Assembly: GCA_003648575.1 (NCBI GenBank)
Contig: QMPN01000018.1
Location: 1 to 24,355, forward strand
Direction of reading: 5' to 3'
DNA from: Bacteroidota bacterium
Lineage (GTDB): Bacteria; Bacteroidota; Bacteroidia; Bacteroidales; B18-G4
DNA length: 24,355 bases
The notes beneath the pieces are model-generated. The model had not been told where the DNA came from. It saw only the letters and a program-made list of their open reading frames with translations, and made no database searches. A program made the translations under genes and the position numbers. This document shows positions 6,878-14,740 of the stretch, piece by piece (the first letter of the stretch is position 1; every line of letters begins with the position of its first letter).

Positions 6878-7765
6878 TTAACTATAGTGTATCCGTCCAC
6901 AACATTTCTTAAACTTAATACCACTGTTACAAGGACACGGACTATTTCTGCCAATCCTCATTTTCTTTTTCTTTAGACTCTTTGAAGCCATATCCTGATT
7001 AAAGATTTGCTCTAGCAAAGCATATAATTCAGGATGCTTTTTTTCTAATAGCTTTGGCCGCTCGAAAAAATATTCACTTACTACAGAGAAGAATTCTCCT
7101 CGATTTGTTCCTCCATATGGATTGATATCTGACTTATTCTCAAATATTTCATCAATCTTCTTATTTATTAAATCTATCCATGGAATCGTATATTGTTTCT
7201 CTAATAAAAGTGAAGGTACTCCATCTATTGATCCATCTGTTTTATCTATCAAATGAACAAACTCATGAATAGCTGTATTATTTTTGTCTGATTCGTTCTT
7301 GAATCCATGTATCAACGCTGGCTTGGATAAAATCATCTTTCCTTCCATATAACCACTGCCTACCATGCCTGAAATATGCCGATCTGGTCCCTTAGTTTCA
7401 AACTTTTCATTGAACATTGATGGATATAAAAGGACCTCGTAGATATTTGAATATTTCCAATCTCTAAACGCAAAAATTGGAATCACTGCACTCGAAGCAA
7501 CTAATAGTTCATCTGTCGTATCAACACTTGTTTCAATACCAGTAATTCTACAATTCAACAGAAATTCCTGAACTTTGAACTCAAACCAGTTTTTTTCTTC
7601 TTCAGATAATGAATTATAAAATGGGACATGGCTTGTTAAAATAATTCTCCAATGTGATGGAAAAGGTTCACCAGGGGTAATCCATCTAGCTTTATTATGG
7701 GCTTTTCGTAGAAACAAAAAGAAACCAACAATTACTATTAAAACGAAGGCAGTTATCGGAACCAT
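6878..7765 (-). CDS. Membrane-anchored MtfA-like (M90) zinc peptidase with SEC-C motif
   Basis: A predicted metallopeptidase of 295 residues. Residues 4-20 form a membrane anchor (ITAFVLIVIVGFFLFL). The core matches MtfA/M90: FPSHWRIILTSHVPFYNSLS, then HEFVH (H167, E168, H171) followed by LIDKTDG, and GEFFSVVSEYFFE, where E224 or E231 should supply the third zinc ligand. The end carries a SEC-C zinc-binding motif (C277, C279, C288, C289 in RNSPCPCNSG…KKCCG) preceded by KKKK. E. coli MtfA acts in the Mlc/PtsG glucose circuit and lacks this tail. No such partner is visible here. The gene is clearly more AT-rich than its neighbours (about one third GC in sampled lines against about one half) and lies between direct repeats, which suggests acquisition. 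The target is unknown. Confidence 0.85.
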   Translation of the reverse strand: MVPITAFVLIVIVGFFLFLRKAHNKARWITPGEPFPSHWRIILTSHVPFYNSLSEEEKNWFEFKVQEFLLNCRITGIETSVDTTDELLVASSAVIPIFAFRDWKYSNIYEVLLYPSMFNEKFETKGPDRHISGMVGSGYMEGKMILSKPALIHGFKNESDKNNTAIHEFVHLIDKTDGSIDGVPSLLLEKQYTIPWIDLINKKIDEIFENKSDINPYGGTNRGEFFSVVSEYFFERPKLLEKKHPELYALLEQIFNQDMASKSLKKKKMRIGRNSPCPCNSGIKFKKCCGRIHYS

Positions 7766-7812
7766 ACGGATACTCTATATTTTATTTCTTAGCAATTACG
7801 GCAACGGCCGCT

Positions 7813-7873
7813 GCTATAACGCGTGATCTTATTGGTTTGTATAAAATTACAAAAATATCCCATACGCTATAGC
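7813..7873. repeat. Long imperfect palindrome, attC-like, upstream of the peptidase
   Basis: GCTATAACGCGT (7813-7824) pairs with ACGCTATAGC (7864-7873), giving 6 + 4 bp of stem with a 2-base bulge. The interior holds a perfect TTTGTA/TACAAA hairpin with loop TAAAAT. A long stem with extra-helical bases and a short inner stem is the architecture of integron attC sites, but core-site consensus matches are poor and no integrase is present. It lies in the peptidase 5' leader, so it could instead be regulatory. A -7-like TATTTTTG on the - strand (7857 to 7850) lies inside it. The gene-free stretch 7766-8083 holds only this and repeat copy B. Confidence 0.45.
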
Positions 7874-7918
7874 TTGTGTTATGGAAGCGTGGGCTCGCCT
7901 GTGTGCTGGGCAGAATTA

Positions 7919-8055
7919 ACTATAAGGACAATAGATAAAAATTGTCATCCTGATCCCGCCTTTGGCGGGAGAAGGACCCCCATCACTTTAGCTCCTGGCA
8001 TATTAATACTACCTGCCAGCTAATAGCACGATGTCATATTGTCGACTTTTGAAAT
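7919..8055. repeat. Dispersed repeat, copy B (right flank of peptidase cassette)
   Basis: Direct repeat of 6638-6798. The 21 bp block is at 7932-7952, TCACTTTAGCTC at 7983-7994, and the 37 bp block at 7999-8035. Its internal hairpin is TCCCGCC/GGCGGGA with loop TTT (7954-7970), in the same place as the copy A hairpin but with different bases. The copy lies just beyond the 3' end of the O-antigen ligase gene. Confidence 0.85.
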
Positions 8056-8083
8056 TGGTTCGAACTTTGTTCCGCCGGAGTCC

Positions 8084-9547
8084 CTAATTGCTTTCTATTT
8101 TCTTCTCCTGATCTGCCTCTTCAGCCTTCCTGGTATGATAAATATCCAGCGAAACCAGTATCCCGAGAAAACCCCAGAATGGCACTGAGGCCTTATCTGT
8201 ATCAAGGAAGTTGTTTAGAAGCCCGTGGGCAAAATATGACATCAGCCCAAGCAGGATCACAAGGCTTATAAGCTTAACCTCTTTGCTGTCGCCCCGCTTA
8301 TATACCCTCAAACCGGTAATGGAGGCAGCAATAACGATGGCAAGGAAGGTGAGCATCCCCAGGATACCCGACTCTGCAAGCGGGCCCAGGTACTCGCTGT
8401 GAGCATTCCCCATATCACCCACATTCGTACTGATAATAGTCTTTTCCTTGGAACGCTGGAATGGAGCGTAGACAAACTGATAGGTCCCGGGTCCCCAACC
8501 CAGATAGGGACGCTCGTCAAACATCCTGATAGCGCAGTTCCAACGGTTAATACGTTCGAGGTTGGAGGCATCCGATGAAATGTTTGACATCGATTGTATG
8601 TGCTCCACAAAGTCGGTAGAAGAGTCTTGTTTATTCCTTTCCAGCCTGTCGAAAAACTGAAAGGAAAACATATAGACCAAGGCTGCCAGAAAGGCCGTCC
8701 CTATAACTACCCACCTGAATTTGATCTTGAAGTAAATGGCCCCGTATACCATCAGTGCAAAGGTCATACTGATCCATGCTGCCCGGCTATATGAGAAGAT
8801 GAGGCCGGCAATAAGCATGAAAAGCACCATGAAGGCCCCAAGCCGCTGTGAATTGGAGTAATCCTTACTCAGTGAGAAACCGATAAAAAACGGGACAAAC
8901 ATGGCAATAACAGCTCCATAGGCTGTATGGTCATTGTAAAATGGCTTCATCACCATATTACTATGCGGCTTATCGAAGCCATAGCCTGCATGATTGAACA
9001 GGGTATACAGGATGATTGCCAGCAGGGGGAGCACATAAAGCCAGTTAAAGCGCTTGATGTTTTTAACATCCCGGAATATAAGTATCCCGATGAAATAGAA
9101 AGGAACGATAAACCATAGCCTGGCGATCAGGAATTTTGCCGATACAAGCGGAAGTTCACTGGTGATGGTGGTGATCAATAACCAGATCAGGTTGATAATA
9201 ATAACAATACTAAGCGGGTGCCTGACGATCTTACTGTTAAAGCCGCCATCGTAGAATATCTTGAGAATAAAAACCACCAGTACGCCGAGCATAAGCGGTT
9301 CTGCCGGTAGTGATATCCCGACCCCAAAATCGGGGTCTTTATAGTTGATGGCTATGGGCGTAAGAAAAGTGATCAGCAAGATCAGCTTGTCGAGGGAGAA
9401 AATATAAAGGAAGAGGAAGATCAAAACTATCGGTGCTAGCAAGAGATAGTACTTATCCTGTATAACCAGATAGCAGTTTAATGCAATAAACGCAATGCTT
9501 ATCGCATAAACCATGTGGACCTTATATTTCTCGATCAGTGGGACCAA
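8084..9547 (-). CDS. O-antigen ligase / polymerase (Wzy_C, WaaL-like) membrane protein
   Basis: An inner-membrane protein of 487 residues with about a dozen hydrophobic segments, expected either to polymerise repeat units or to join a polysaccharide to its acceptor at the periplasmic face. The Wzy_C-type region shows FSYSRAAW, then the periplasmic loop YLGWGPGTYQFVYAPFQ and NAHSEYLGPLAESGILG, the usual His/Glu signature of the family. Ligase and polymerase cannot be separated by eye. A TTG start at 9547 gives MVPLIEKYK. An ATG 11 codons in (9514) is the alternative. It follows the Wzz gene by 15 bp and in the same frame, the Wzz TAA being six codons upstream of the TTG, so the two are almost certainly co-transcribed. 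Confidence 0.85.
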   Translation of the reverse strand: MVPLIEKYKVHMVYAISIAFIALNCYLVIQDKYYLLLAPIVLIFLFLYIFSLDKLILLITFLTPIAINYKDPDFGVGISLPAEPLMLGVLVVFILKIFYDGGFNSKIVRHPLSIVIIINLIWLLITTITSELPLVSAKFLIARLWFIVPFYFIGILIFRDVKNIKRFNWLYVLPLLAIILYTLFNHAGYGFDKPHSNMVMKPFYNDHTAYGAVIAMFVPFFIGFSLSKDYSNSQRLGAFMVLFMLIAGLIFSYSRAAWISMTFALMVYGAIYFKIKFRWVVIGTAFLAALVYMFSFQFFDRLERNKQDSSTDFVEHIQSMSNISSDASNLERINRWNCAIRMFDERPYLGWGPGTYQFVYAPFQRSKEKTIISTNVGDMGNAHSEYLGPLAESGILGMLTFLAIVIAASITGLRVYKRGDSKEVKLISLVILLGLMSYFAHGLLNNFLDTDKASVPFWGFLGILVSLDIYHTRKAEEADQEKKIESN

Positions 9548-9562
9548 ATCCTTTGATTTGAA

Positions 9563-11818
9563 TTATTTCTTAGTCCTGAAATTATACCTGAACCTTTCGA
9601 TGATCAGGATAATGATGATAGCAAAGAAGATGGTGGCGATCATGGTAAATGCTACGATCAGCCAGCGGACGGGGTATGCCTTCTTATCAGATGGATATGG
9701 AGGTGTTACCACGTTGGCATAGGTAAGTTCGTCTGTATAAAAACGTACGGCTGTTTCATAATCAACCCTCAAGAGGGAGAAATTGATGGCCTCATTCCTG
9801 AGGGCTTCAACGATCTCAATCAGTTCACCGCCATGCTCTTCGATGTTTTTCTTGAGTATCATGACTTCCTTCCGGTTGATCGAACTTGAGGATGCCCCGG
9901 TTACGGTACGCAGATAACCTCTGGTGATCTCTTCAGCCTGTGCATCGTATTCCAGCAGTCCGTATTCAGTACTCAGAATAAATAAACGATGCTTGAGGGA
10001 ATCAATATAAGCCTGCTTCTTCTCAATGATTGGTTCATACATCCTGATAACTTCCAGGTACTTGTCGTTATGGGTCTTCCTTACTTTCTTATTATAGAAT
10101 TCGATGATGGAATTAACCATATCGTTTGCAAGGACCGCATCCTTGTCCAGAACAGTGATCTCAACCGACTCATAAGGGGTCTTAGAGATACTGACACTCT
10201 GGTCAAACTCATAGTAAATGGTTGAATAGTAGTACTTGAAACTTGGATCAACCTTATAATGCTTTGCCAGATTGAACTTTTCGATCACGCTATCCTTAAT
10301 ATCTTTCGACTGCAGTATCTGAAGCATTTGTTCAGTTTCACTTTCATCCGAATAGGGTGCGATGTTATGGGGGTAAACAATCGCAAAGGATTTATACTTT
10401 GGCGTGATAAATAAGGGGCTGGAAAAAAGGACTCCGAGCACCAGTGCTATGATGGCGATCACAATGATGTGCTTCCACCATTTTACTAAGGTTCCAAGGA
10501 GGCCGGAATTATCGAATATCATTTTCATCTCAGCTGTATTATAGGATTCTACTTTTGATGATTCTTTTCTGTGTATTGGTTCTGATTTTGTGTTCGTTGT
10601 TTCGGAAGCAGCTTCTTTTACTTCTGGTGCCGGTTCCGGGTCTTTTGGTTTCTCTTTCGGTTCATGTTTTACCGGTGCCGGCACTCTTTCCTCATTAACT
10701 ATTGCTTCCTCTTCTTTTTCTTCCTTGCTTTTTTTATACTTATTCTCCTGATTGAATACGGCCATGTTTTCCATCGAAAACATCTTTATATTCAGGCTTT
10801 TTTTTTTGATTCTGGCAAAGTTCTCTATGACGATAAGTATCAGCACTGCAAGCAGCAGTGATGAGAGGGTTGTGATCACTACGATGATCCAGCGGATGGG
10901 ATATGATTTCTGCTCAGCCTTGAAAGCGGAGTTCACCACAAACTTCTGAGGCAACTCTGAATTAGCATCAACCTTGGCTTCCTGGTATTTAGTCTTAAGC
11001 AGGGTCAGCTGTTCCGACTTAAACTCCAGGGTATTCTTTAAGGAAAGGAAGGCGCCGCCATATTCGGCGAGCACATCGAGCCTTTCTTCCAGCGCCCTGA
11101 CTGCAACCATATCGCCATTGCGCAGGGCTATAGCCAGCTGTTGGTTGATCACCTCCGATTGGGATTCATAATCATTTACTCCCAGTTTGCCGATCACCTT
11201 AAGCGAATCAATGATGCCTGACATTTCTTTTTGCAGGCTGAGGTATTCTTGCTCCACAATAAGGAAGGCCTGCGTAGCCCTTTTCTTTTGCATCTGTGTT
11301 TTCGCTGAATCAAGGAGTTCAGCAATGGAATTGGCTATATCGGCAGCCATCTGGGGGTCAGTATCAAGCACACTGATCTTCACCGCCATATACTCAGTCT
11401 GCCGGAAGGAAACATTTCTGTCGTATTCCCTCGCCAGACGGGTATTCTTGTACTTTGACTCCTGGTCGATCCCATAATGTTCAGCCAGGTTGAACTTGCT
11501 CACTACCCTATCCATGATCTTGTTAGAACTCAGGATTTGCAGCATCTGCTCCGTCTGTTCCTCTTCACCAAAGCCCATCACATCCTCTTTAATACCCGAT
11601 TGCTGGCTCATTAAAGCCTTCGAAATTGAATTCGTAGCAACGGGATACAGGATGACCGTAGATTTATATTTGGGCGTAATAAATAGTGGTGATGAGAAAA
11701 AAATGGAAGCGAGCAGAGCTAAGAGAGTGATGATGAGCAATGGTTTCCTCCAGAAATACAGGAAGTAGATGAAGCCGGAAGAGTCAAAGTCGCCGTTTTC
11801 TGCAAACTTACTTACCAT
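9563..11818 (-). CDS. Tandem double-Wzz chain-length determinant protein
   Basis: A polysaccharide co-polymerase that should set glycan chain length in the inner membrane. At 751 residues it is twice the usual size because two complete Wzz units are joined. Unit 1 has TM about 27-43, a periplasmic coiled-coil-rich part, then the KSYPIRW motif and TM about 309-333. A cytoplasmic linker, about 334-440, is rich in Lys, Glu and Pro (KEEKEEEAIVNEE, PKEKPKDPEPAPE). Unit 2 has TM about 448-466 and ends with KKAYPVRW and TM about 717-741. The two units share FSSPLFITPKYKS (41-53 and 465-477) and TEQMLQIL (89-96 and 495-502). There is no Walker kinase domain, so it is not a BY-kinase. It forms an operon with the ligase. 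Confidence 0.9.
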   Translation of the reverse strand: MVSKFAENGDFDSSGFIYFLYFWRKPLLIITLLALLASIFFSSPLFITPKYKSTVILYPVATNSISKALMSQQSGIKEDVMGFGEEEQTEQMLQILSSNKIMDRVVSKFNLAEHYGIDQESKYKNTRLAREYDRNVSFRQTEYMAVKISVLDTDPQMAADIANSIAELLDSAKTQMQKKRATQAFLIVEQEYLSLQKEMSGIIDSLKVIGKLGVNDYESQSEVINQQLAIALRNGDMVAVRALEERLDVLAEYGGAFLSLKNTLEFKSEQLTLLKTKYQEAKVDANSELPQKFVVNSAFKAEQKSYPIRWIIVVITTLSSLLLAVLILIVIENFARIKKKSLNIKMFSMENMAVFNQENKYKKSKEEKEEEAIVNEERVPAPVKHEPKEKPKDPEPAPEVKEAASETTNTKSEPIHRKESSKVESYNTAEMKMIFDNSGLLGTLVKWWKHIIVIAIIALVLGVLFSSPLFITPKYKSFAIVYPHNIAPYSDESETEQMLQILQSKDIKDSVIEKFNLAKHYKVDPSFKYYYSTIYYEFDQSVSISKTPYESVEITVLDKDAVLANDMVNSIIEFYNKKVRKTHNDKYLEVIRMYEPIIEKKQAYIDSLKHRLFILSTEYGLLEYDAQAEEITRGYLRTVTGASSSSINRKEVMILKKNIEEHGGELIEIVEALRNEAINFSLLRVDYETAVRFYTDELTYANVVTPPYPSDKKAYPVRWLIVAFTMIATIFFAIIIILIIERFRYNFRTKK

Positions 11819-11849
11819 CTTGTTTAGAACTAAATTTATATAAAGGGGT

Positions 11850-11880
11850 CAAAATTAGGGAATTTATTCCAATGCACCAA
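11850..11880 (-). promoter_or_regulatory. Candidate promoter for wzz-ligase operon
   Basis: On the - strand, TAATTTTG (11857 to 11850) matches TAnnTTTG. TTG (11880 to 11878) lies 20 bp further upstream, the expected -33 spacing, and the wzz ATG is 31 bp downstream. This suggests the wzz-ligase pair has its own promoter although the flippase gene lies upstream on the same strand with a 136 bp gap. Confidence 0.5.
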
Positions 11881-11954
11881 TTCAATAAACCCGGTGACAG
11901 CTCTATTTATTGTGTTTTTAGAAAGTGTTTTCAGAATTGAAAAGGAATGCCCTG

Positions 11955-13421
11955 TTAATCAGTTAGATCGCTCTCTCTTTCGCGAATAATGCTGATGAAA
12001 CTTTTAATGCTGAACAAGCGAAGCATGGCAGCCAGCACAAAAGCATACCCAAGCATGCAAAGCAGGTTTATCTTCCAGTCGAAGGGCAAATCCCTGCTGA
12101 ACCATGCCCCCACAACTACGAGTCCGGCAAAGATCAGCAATGAAGCCAGGTACGGGATATTGATCCTGAACCTGAATATGCGCTGGACGATGATAAGCTG
12201 AAAGATCACAGAAACCCATTGGGCAGACAGACTTGCATAAGCGGAGCCGATGGCCTGTATCTGAGGAATGAGGATGATGTTGATCAGGAGATTCAGGCTA
12301 ATGGCAAAGGCGGCAATGATATTCAGCTGCTTCAGGCTGCCGTTGGCCGTGAGCAGGGTTCCGAACACATAAATACCCGAAATGGCAATGAACCCAAACA
12401 TAATGATACTGAAGATAGTGCTTGATTCACTCACATCCCTTTCAGGATAAAGCAAAGACATGATCTCATAGGAATAAAAATAGCTTGTTATAGCGGCGGT
12501 CACAGAAACGGTAAACAAGAGCGAAAAAGCCAGCTTGACAATATGTACGATGGGCTTCTTGTTTTTGATCAGGTGGGAAAAGATCGGCAGCAAAAGGACT
12601 GCAAAGAGATAGGCTATCTGGTTCGATGCGTCGAAAAGCCGGAAAGCCTCAGCATAGACACCCGCCTGTATATCTCCAACAGGATCCGGCAGTATCCTTT
12701 GTATCAAAACCGGGTCGATGCGATTGTAAAATGACATCATCAGCACCAGGGTGGCAAAGGGCAGGCTCTGCTTTACAATCATCACGAAGAAAGGCCAGTT
12801 CCAGTACACCCGTTTGAATTTTGCCTTCACGATAACTACACTCAAGGCGATCATCGCTGTGATCACATAGGCCGCCGTCTGGGCATATACAAACCACTCG
12901 ATGCGGAAAGCCTGGTCAGTGACATTGCCCCAGAGCAGGACCGCACAGAAAATGATCATCAGCAGCCTGTCCAGCACCGAAATCAGACTGTCGGTGCGGA
13001 GCATGAGCAATCCACTCAGGTTAGAACGCAGGTACAGTATTGTGGATAACAGGAACTGATTGAATGCGATCCATCCGAGCAGGTATAATTGCTCTCCTTT
13101 GAATCCATTGATAAGTGCTGCTACAAAAGTGACACCTACATATAAAAAAGCAAGGAAAAAGCGTACCGTGATGATCCCTGAAAAATGTTTGTTTAGCAGC
13201 TGCTTATGTTGGGCTATATTCCTGTTGTTAAAATTAGTAATGCCCAGGTCGAGCATTATGTTGAATAGAAAAGAGAAGTTAAATACCACAAAGTAAAAAC
13301 CGTATTCCTCCAGCCCCACCAGATTTTGTACGGAGCGGTCGATGCCCAGTATCCAGAACGGCTTGATAAGCAAGTTCAGGGATAGTAAAAGAATAAGGTT
13401 TGTGATAAATTTCCGCTGCAT
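11955..13421 (-). CDS. Wzx-type polysaccharide flippase (MOP/MVF superfamily)
   Basis: A multi-pass inner-membrane protein, 488 residues with roughly 12-14 hydrophobic segments, expected to flip undecaprenyl-linked glycan units to the periplasm. The N-terminus (FITNLILLLSLNLLIKPFWILGIDRSVQN, EEYGFYFVVFNFSFLFNIMLDLGITNF) resembles lipopolysaccharide-biosynthesis transporters of Bacteroidetes. A central PFATLVLMMSFYNRIDPVLI segment and a C-terminal oligosaccharide-flippase-like half follow. Together with the downstream Wzz and O-antigen ligase it makes a Wzx/Wzz/Wzy-type trio. Its start lies in the divergent region shared with the GT4 gene. The glycan substrate cannot be inferred. Confidence 0.8.
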   Translation of the reverse strand: MQRKFITNLILLLSLNLLIKPFWILGIDRSVQNLVGLEEYGFYFVVFNFSFLFNIMLDLGITNFNNRNIAQHKQLLNKHFSGIITVRFFLAFLYVGVTFVAALINGFKGEQLYLLGWIAFNQFLLSTILYLRSNLSGLLMLRTDSLISVLDRLLMIIFCAVLLWGNVTDQAFRIEWFVYAQTAAYVITAMIALSVVIVKAKFKRVYWNWPFFVMIVKQSLPFATLVLMMSFYNRIDPVLIQRILPDPVGDIQAGVYAEAFRLFDASNQIAYLFAVLLLPIFSHLIKNKKPIVHIVKLAFSLLFTVSVTAAITSYFYSYEIMSLLYPERDVSESSTIFSIIMFGFIAISGIYVFGTLLTANGSLKQLNIIAAFAISLNLLINIILIPQIQAIGSAYASLSAQWVSVIFQLIIVQRIFRFRINIPYLASLLIFAGLVVVGAWFSRDLPFDWKINLLCMLGYAFVLAAMLRLFSIKSFISIIRERESDLTD

Positions 13422-13485
13422 CTATTTCATTTCAAGGGCTTTATATGCCGGTCATTTATCGCCTTCCGCCTTCGCGAAAAAACCA

Positions 13486-13537
13486 TAAATTTGTACAAAA
13501 TTATCATAAAAACGGCATATTCGCGTATTTATGATAA
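13486..13537. promoter_or_regulatory. Divergent promoter region with facing -7 boxes and 10-bp inverted repeat
   Basis: TAAATTTG on the + strand (13486-13493) and TAATTTTG on the - strand (13503 to 13496) both match TAnnTTTG. They lie two bases apart, forming a near-palindrome. Each is about 75 bp from its gene: GT4 on the right, flippase on the left. Next to them TTATCATAAA (13501-13510) and TTTATGATAA (13528-13537) form a perfect 10-bp inverted repeat with a 17-bp spacer, overlapping the - strand box. This looks like an operator. No good TTG -33 elements were found for either direction. Confidence 0.5.
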
Positions 13538-13568
13538 ATACTTAACCGAATCCTGGAATTCTACCTGA

Positions 13569-14702
13569 TTGAAGATAGCTGTTAATACAAGATTGTTACT
13601 TCCCGATAAACTGGAAGGGATTGGATGGGTGGCCTATGAGACCCTGAGAAGGATCACAATTGCTCACCCCGAGCATGAATTTTATTTTATCTTCGACCGT
13701 AAATGGGATGAACGCTTTATCTTCTCCGATAACGTGATTCCGGTCAAAGTTGGTCCCCAGGCCCGGCACCCATTCCTGTATTATATCTGGTTTGAGTGGT
13801 CCATCCCACGCATACTGAAAAAGATCAAGGCGGATGTATTTCTATCCCCGGATGCTTATCTCTCCCTGAGGACTAAGGTGCCGTCCATACCTATTTTTCA
13901 TGACCTGAACTTTGAGCACTATCCGAAAGATCTCCCGGTACTGGAACGAAAATATTATCGCTACTTCTTTCCGAGATATGCAAAAAAGGCTGAACAGATC
14001 GTAACGGTTTCAGAATTTTCAAAAAAAGATATTGTCAAGCTGTACGATGTGCCCCCGGGAAAGGTGAGCGTGGTATATAATGGTGTAAATGAGGATTTTA
14101 AGCCTGTTTCTGAGGCAGAACAAAAAACATACAGAGATAAGCATAGCAAGGGATGTCCCTTTTTCATCTTCGTCGGGGCATTGCACCCGAGAAAGAACCT
14201 GGTCCGCCTGTTTCAGGCCTTTGATTATTTCAAGGAGCAACAAAGGACTGATATCAAGCTGGTGGTGGTTGGAAATAAGAAATACTGGACCCGTGAGATA
14301 CAGGAAGCTTTTGAGGAAATGAAACATAAGGACGAAGTGTATTTCAGTGGCAGGATGACCGCAGAGGAACTGCACAGGGCCGTAGGCTCGGCACTGGCCA
14401 TGGCTTATGTGAGTTATTTCGAAGGCTTTGGACTGCCTATCATAGAAGCATTCCGCTGTGATACGCCTGTTGTAACCTCCAATGTGACTTCCATGCCGGA
14501 GGTGGCCGGCGATGCAGCTTTGCTGGTCGATCCTTTCTCAGTGAAATCAATTGCCGAAGGCCTGGAAAAGATCGCTCTGGATCCGGAATTAAGAACAAGG
14601 CTGATATCAAAAGGGAGGGAAAGAAGCCGCATGTTTACCTGGCAAAATTCAGCCGAACAGCTCTGGGCCGTTATCGAGAAAGTGCTTAACCAATCAAAAT
14701 AA
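13569..14702 (+). CDS. GT4-family glycosyltransferase (glycosyltransferase family 1 domain)
   Basis: A cytoplasmic, retaining sugar-nucleotide transferase of 377 residues with GT-B fold, probably building the glycan exported by the divergent flippase cluster. It starts at TTG (MKIAVNTRLLLPDKLEGIGW). No in-frame ATG exists near this conserved start. The N-domain includes FHDLNFEHYP and VTVSEFSKKDIVKLY, and the C-domain includes FVGALHPRKNLVRLFQAF. The E285/E293 pair in YFEGFGLPIIEAF is the EX7E signature of GT4, followed by PVVTSNVTSMPEVAGDAALLVDP. Donor and acceptor sugars are not predictable. purD follows after 38 bp on the same strand, so read-through is possible. Confidence 0.88.
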   Translation: MKIAVNTRLLLPDKLEGIGWVAYETLRRITIAHPEHEFYFIFDRKWDERFIFSDNVIPVKVGPQARHPFLYYIWFEWSIPRILKKIKADVFLSPDAYLSLRTKVPSIPIFHDLNFEHYPKDLPVLERKYYRYFFPRYAKKAEQIVTVSEFSKKDIVKLYDVPPGKVSVVYNGVNEDFKPVSEAEQKTYRDKHSKGCPFFIFVGALHPRKNLVRLFQAFDYFKEQQRTDIKLVVVGNKKYWTREIQEAFEEMKHKDEVYFSGRMTAEELHRAVGSALAMAYVSYFEGFGLPIIEAFRCDTPVVTSNVTSMPEVAGDAALLVDPFSVKSIAEGLEKIALDPELRTRLISKGRERSRMFTWQNSAEQLWAVIEKVLNQSK

Positions 14703-14740
14703 ATTGTTAAACCTACATTGTAAAGTATAAACCTAAAAGT

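Noticed and set aside
6782..6976. 64-codon + strand frame between the second lpxD gene and the peptidase
   Set aside because: It mixes repeat copy A with the antisense of the peptidase 3' end, has no ATG of its own context and no recognisable product.
7823..8023. 66-codon + strand frame through repeat copy B
   Set aside because: It is made of the palindrome and the dispersed repeat; the peptide (…CHPDPAFGGRRTP…) is the chance translation of the repeat phrase.
9563..11818. Treating the double-Wzz gene as a BY-kinase
   Set aside because: There is no Walker A/B motif or Tyr-rich tail; the region after the second membrane segment pair ends at once.
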